Source of the DNA: Chloroflexota bacterium
Lineage (GTDB): Bacteria; Chloroflexota; Anaerolineae; Anaerolineales; Villigracilaceae
Length of the DNA stretch: 64,000 bases
NCBI GenBank assembly: GCA_026390015.1
Contig: JAPLGS010000074.1
Coordinates: 1-64,000 of the forward strand
Direction: 5' to 3'
The translations under genes and the position numbers were made by a program. Positions 61,030 to 64,000 of this stretch are shown piece by piece (positions within the stretch are counted from its first letter, which is position 1; each line of letters starts with the position of its first letter). The notes beneath the pieces were generated by a model, which did not search any database, was not told the origin of the DNA, and worked only from the letters and a program-made list of their open reading frames with translations.

Positions 61030-61944
61030 ATGAGTATTTTACAAAATGCAACAGCCAAAACTGATTTTTCGATTCATCCCGCCACGTTGATTGGTCATGT
61101 CTCATTGACAGTTGCCAGTCTGGAGAATCAGATCGTGTTCTATCAACAGGTGTTGGGATTCAAACTCCACTGGCGCGAGGGTAACAAAGCTGGACTCGGC
61201 GCAGGCGGCGCGGACTTACTCCTTCTATCTGAAGAACCCAACCTAAAAAAATATCGTGGCGTGACGGGACTGTATCACTTTGCTATTTGGTTTCCCAGCC
61301 GTCGTGAATTGGCGCGGGCGGTGGCTCGTTTAGGTGAGTTGAGATATCGTAATTATCCAACCGATCACGTGATGACCAAGACCACCTATCTTGACGACCC
61401 CGAAGGTAACGGCATTGAATTGTATTGTGAGTCGCCTGAAGACGGAAGGTTCGTTATCGAAAACAATGATTTTGTCACCCGCCGCGCCGACGGCTCATTA
61501 AGCAGTGGACGCGAATCTTTGGATGTGCAAGCCCTGTTCAGCCATCTCAAGAAAGATGACAAATTGGATGTGCCGCTTCCGCCCGAAACACGCCTGGGAC
61601 ATATCCACTTGCACGTGCGTGATGTCCAGGAAGCAGTGGATTTTTATCACGGCATCATCGGTTTCGATGTGATGGGAAATTCATCCACATTCAAAGCTGC
61701 GTTCATCTCCGCGGGTGGATATCATCATCATTTGGGGTTGAATGCCTGGCAGGGCGAAGGTGCGCCGCCTCCGCCGGCCGACGCGGTTGGGTTGCGTCAC
61801 TTCACGATCGATTTCACAAATCAACAAGCTTTGGATGAAGTGGTCAAGCGCATTGACGATGCAGGCATCCCCTCCAACAAAACTGACAACGGCTTATTGG
61901 TCTACGATCCGTCACAAAACGGTGTGGTATTGAGAACTGTCTAA
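61030..61944 (+). CDS. VOC-family dioxygenase (CatE-like)
   Basis: 304 residues with two vicinal-oxygen-chelate modules. The N-terminal one has IGHVSLTV, LYHFAIWF and NGIELYCE, and the C-terminal one has LGHIHLHV and HHHLGLNAW. The C-terminal metal Glu position reads NGVVLRTV, so one ligand seems missing there, and the N-terminal module keeps His, His, Glu. The family includes catechol 2,3-dioxygenases. GGAGCG precedes the ATG. In an uninterrupted genome it would follow the LLM gene. Confidence 0.82.
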   Translation: MSILQNATAKTDFSIHPATLIGHVSLTVASLENQIVFYQQVLGFKLHWREGNKAGLGAGGADLLLLSEEPNLKKYRGVTGLYHFAIWFPSRRELARAVARLGELRYRNYPTDHVMTKTTYLDDPEGNGIELYCESPEDGRFVIENNDFVTRRADGSLSSGRESLDVQALFSHLKKDDKLDVPLPPETRLGHIHLHVRDVQEAVDFYHGIIGFDVMGNSSTFKAAFISAGGYHHHLGLNAWQGEGAPPPPADAVGLRHFTIDFTNQQALDEVVKRIDDAGIPSNKTDNGLLVYDPSQNGVVLRTV

Positions 61945-61988
61945 AAAGATTAACACAGATTAGCGGGCTATAAAATCCCGATGATCAT

Positions 61989-62024
61989 CAAAAACGTCTC
62001 GCTATCAAGTGGGGCGTTTTTGTT
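61989..62024 (+). terminator. Terminator after the VOC gene
   Basis: AAAACGTCTC pairs with GGGGCGTTTT (two G-U) around a 10-nt loop and is followed by a T-tract. Confidence 0.7.
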
Positions 62025-62100
62025 TGGCATAGAGAAAGCAGGGATATATCGCGTTATAATTCCAAGCATAAATCCAAAATATAAAATCGGAAATGAAATC

Positions 62101-62865
62101 ATGCATATCCTTGTAACCAACGATGATGGCGTCCAGGCGCCCGGACTTTTAGCTCTCGCGCAGGAAATGCGCAAACTCGGCCAGGTGACCGTCTTCGCAC
62201 CCGATAAGAACTGGTCTGCTTCCGGACATGTCAAGACGATGGATCGTCCATTGCGCGTGAAGGAAGTTTTGCTTGCGGATGGAACCAGCGCGTTCGCTTC
62301 CGATGGCGCACCGTCAGACTGTGTGGCTCTGCCGTTGCTTGGCCTAATAGAAGAACAAATAGATCTGGTCGTTTCAGGTATCAACCCGAACGCCAATCTC
62401 GGACATGACGTCACATATTCGGGAACTGTCACCGCCGCGATGGAAGCAGTAATTGCGGGTGTGAAGGGAATCGCGGTTTCGCTTGATTCACCTGATGGAT
62501 ACAAAGGTATATTGGATTATTCGTGCGCGGCTTCGGTGGCTCGCTGCGTGGCTGAAAAAGTCATCGCCGATGGTTTGCCTGAAGGAGTGGTGATGAATGT
62601 CAATGTTCCTTATCTGAAAGAGAATGAACTAAAAGGCTATATGATCACCCGTCAGGGATTGCGCGTCTATCGCGATGCTCTCGATGAACGTATTGACCCG
62701 CGCGGCAAGCCTTATTTCTGGATCGGCGGCGAAGCCCCTACCGGCGTGGATGAACCCGGCACAGACTTTGGCGCGTTGCGCGCCGGATATGTGTCCATCA
62801 CGCCGCTGCAATTGGATCTGACTCATTACAAGGCGATGGATGTTTTGAAGAAGTGGAAATTTTAA
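62101..62865 (+). CDS. surE: 5'/3'-nucleotidase SurE
   Basis: 254 residues from the ATG at 62101, where MHILVTNDDGVQAPG begins; a longer frame from 61981 covers a terminator and is rejected. The N-terminal NDDG carries the metal-binding Asp8 and Asp9, and VSGINPNANLGHDVTYSGTVTAAMEA has the conserved Asn and Ser. It hydrolyses nucleoside monophosphates and is linked to stationary-phase survival. Ribosome site weak (GGAAA). Confidence 0.93.
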   Translation: MHILVTNDDGVQAPGLLALAQEMRKLGQVTVFAPDKNWSASGHVKTMDRPLRVKEVLLADGTSAFASDGAPSDCVALPLLGLIEEQIDLVVSGINPNANLGHDVTYSGTVTAAMEAVIAGVKGIAVSLDSPDGYKGILDYSCAASVARCVAEKVIADGLPEGVVMNVNVPYLKENELKGYMITRQGLRVYRDALDERIDPRGKPYFWIGGEAPTGVDEPGTDFGALRAGYVSITPLQLDLTHYKAMDVLKKWKF

Positions 62866-62906
62866 GAACAAGCCGTGGGCAATAATCCACGCTTACAAGG
62901 AGCACC

Positions 62907-63188
62907 ATGAATTTCCTTAAAAAATTATTTGGCGGTCTCTCTGCCAAACCAGAAAAACGATATTACATCTTTTCCATTAAATGCCTGCGCTGCGCAGAAA
63001 TTATTGAAGGCCGCGTAGATCTCGACAATGACCTGAGTGTCGATTATGAAGATGGCGGTGATGTCTTTTACGCCCGCAAGGGATTAATGGGAAATGGCAG
63101 GTGTTTCCAGCGCATGGAAGTGGAATTGAAATTTTCATCCAGCCGTGAGTTGATCGAAAAGCAAATTACCGGCGGAGAATTTATTTAA
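62907..63188 (+). CDS. Conserved small protein with a Cys pair
   Basis: 93 residues. KCLRCAEIIEGRVDL gives a CxxC pair near residue 26-29, and GNGRCFQRME a third Cys. The N-terminal 15 residues are amphipathic and basic. The protein has a predicted beta-rich core. Possibly zinc-binding; function unknown. It starts an operon with the ASCH gene and GT-C gene (1-nt gap, then 1-nt overlap). AGGAGCACC precedes the ATG. Confidence 0.65.
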   Translation: MNFLKKLFGGLSAKPEKRYYIFSIKCLRCAEIIEGRVDLDNDLSVDYEDGGDVFYARKGLMGNGRCFQRMEVELKFSSSRELIEKQITGGEFI

Positions 63189-63189
63189 C

Positions 63190-63657
63190 ATGATTGAGCT
63201 GATCGCTGCTGAATATTGGAACACCTTCCTTGCAAGCCTGTCGCCCCTTTCACTTTATTATGGCAAGCCTTATATTCTTGAAAGATTTGGCGATACTCTG
63301 CAACTTGCGGATGAGCTCGGCCAGCTTGTTGTGAGAGGGGTCAAAACAGGTACAAGTTCCGCGTTATGGAGTTGGGAATCGGAAGGGGCACTTATTCCCC
63401 AGCCCGGTTTAATCTCAATTATTCTCAATGGAAAAGATCAGCCCATCTGCATCATTGAAACAACAGAGGTTTACATTTGCCGTTTTAATTCCGTAGATGA
63501 AGAATTTGCGCGCTCTGAGGGGGAAGGAAATCTATCCCTGGCCTATTGGCGCAGATCTCACAAACATTTTTTTTCACGTATACTCCCCCAGATTGGAAAA
63601 GAATTCACTGAAGAAATGCCTCTCGTATGCGAACGGTTCCGCATCATATACAAATAA
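63190..63657 (+). CDS. ASCH-domain protein
   Basis: 155 residues. GQLVVRGVKTGTSSALW and PICIIETTEVYICRFNSVDEEFARSEGEGN, followed by WRRSHKHFF, are the conserved ASCH features (PUA-like fold). Some ASCH proteins bind RNA or have ribonuclease or amidohydrolase activity. It starts 1 nt after the previous gene and its stop overlaps the next ATG. Confidence 0.87.
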   Translation: MIELIAAEYWNTFLASLSPLSLYYGKPYILERFGDTLQLADELGQLVVRGVKTGTSSALWSWESEGALIPQPGLISIILNGKDQPICIIETTEVYICRFNSVDEEFARSEGEGNLSLAYWRRSHKHFFSRILPQIGKEFTEEMPLVCERFRIIYK

Positions 63658-64000
63658 TGCGCCGCGTATTATTTTTTTTACTTGCGCTTCTTGCCATCTT
63701 TCTTCTTGTTCAAGCCGCGTTTTCCCTGCAATGGCCCATCACACACGATGAAGCTCCCCTCCTCTATGAAACCTTCCTCATGCACGATCAAGGCCGCGTT
63801 CCCTATCGAGACATTTTTGATTTTCAAATGCCGGGTAGTTTTGCAGCTTATTCCGCGCTCGGTTTGTTGAGCGGCTTCAGTGCCTTTCGTATTCGAATTC
63901 TTGACCTCATTCTCCTTTCCACTCTGCTCTCCGTCACATTTTTTCTGATGCGTCGTTTTGGCAGTCCCGCCGCCTTCGCCGCCGCGCTGCTCTTTGGCCT
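63657..64000 (+). CDS. GT-C family glycosyltransferase, N-terminal fragment
   Basis: The frame begins at ATG 63657 (TAATG overlap with the ASCH gene) and stays open to the window end, about 114 residues. The first helix (3-25) is followed by THDEAPLLYET with the Asp-Glu pair at residues 31-32, then VPYRDIFDFQMPG, the typical first external loop of dolichyl-phosphate-mannose-type glycosyltransferases with the catalytic Asp. It would transfer a sugar from a lipid carrier on the outer side of the membrane. Truncated by the window. Confidence 0.78.
   Translation, partial: MRRVLFFLLALLAIFLLVQAAFSLQWPITHDEAPLLYETFLMHDQGRVPYRDIFDFQMPGSFAAYSALGLLSGFSAFRIRILDLILLSTLLSVTFFLMRRFGSPAAFAAALLFG

Noticed and set aside
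61981-62100. N-terminal extension of SurE to 61981
   Set aside because: The extension spans a terminator hairpin, and the family begins at MHILVTNDDG.

Overview
The window looks like a chromosomal segment from a member of the Anaerolineae (phylum Chloroflexota), about 50% GC. This is inferred from gene content and protein style (DUF5671 membrane repeats, Pro/Thr linkers in a lamin-tail surface protein, SpoVS in an apparent non-sporulator, tandem KimA-type permeases), not from a database match. No rRNA, tRNA or CRISPR array was seen.

Layout. 1-0.38 kb: edge of an insertion sequence and a gene remnant. 0.38-17.8 kb, mostly minus strand: dnaN, a DUF5671 protein, an M3 peptidase (plus), glutaryl-CoA dehydrogenase, glutamate dehydrogenase, an enoyl-CoA hydratase/isomerase, then pyrimidine genes pyrD, pyrE and pyrF, a large lamin-tail surface protein and spoVS. 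17.9-18.5 kb: a gene-free stretch with nine DnaA-box-like 9-mers beside AT-rich DNA, a strong oriC candidate. 18.6-34 kb: pyrC, a heterodimeric ABC exporter, a probable potassium module (two TrkA/RCK proteins, two KimA-like permeases), a large sensor kinase and a nucleobase permease. 34-43 kb: icd, a DUF4160/DUF2442 pair, a succinate dehydrogenase/fumarate reductase operon ordered A-C-D-B, a cupredoxin lipoprotein, an alkyltransferase, a TyrA-like protein and a GIY-YIG protein. 43-51.6 kb: a phosphoribosyltransferase, a Cas4/Dna2-like nuclease split over two membrane-anchored polypeptides with a helical-repeat gene between them, nadK, a zinc-finger membrane protein, recN and a PucC-like transporter operon. 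51.7-64 kb: a Ser/Thr kinase, rsmI, an S10 peptidase, a sugar-phosphate isomerase, a TetR-controlled oxidoreductase plus LUD gene, an LLM oxidoreductase and a VOC dioxygenase separated by a decayed IS, surE, and the start of a GT-C glycosyltransferase.

Most genes left of 17.8 kb run leftward, and most right of about 34 kb run rightward. That is what bidirectional replication from the candidate origin would favour.

The most unusual item is the split Cas4-like nuclease. The first Fe-S cysteine and the active-site histidine are in one 77-residue protein. The catalytic Asp, Glu-x-Lys, Gln-x3-Tyr and the other three cysteines are in a second protein. Each has one membrane helix, and the predicted orientations put both catalytic parts on the cytoplasmic side. 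Also notable are several -10 boxes 6-7 nt upstream of start codons (leaderless mRNAs) and three genes with a promoter, terminator-like hairpin, Shine-Dalgarno layout (gdhA, the nucleobase permease, the PucC-like gene).
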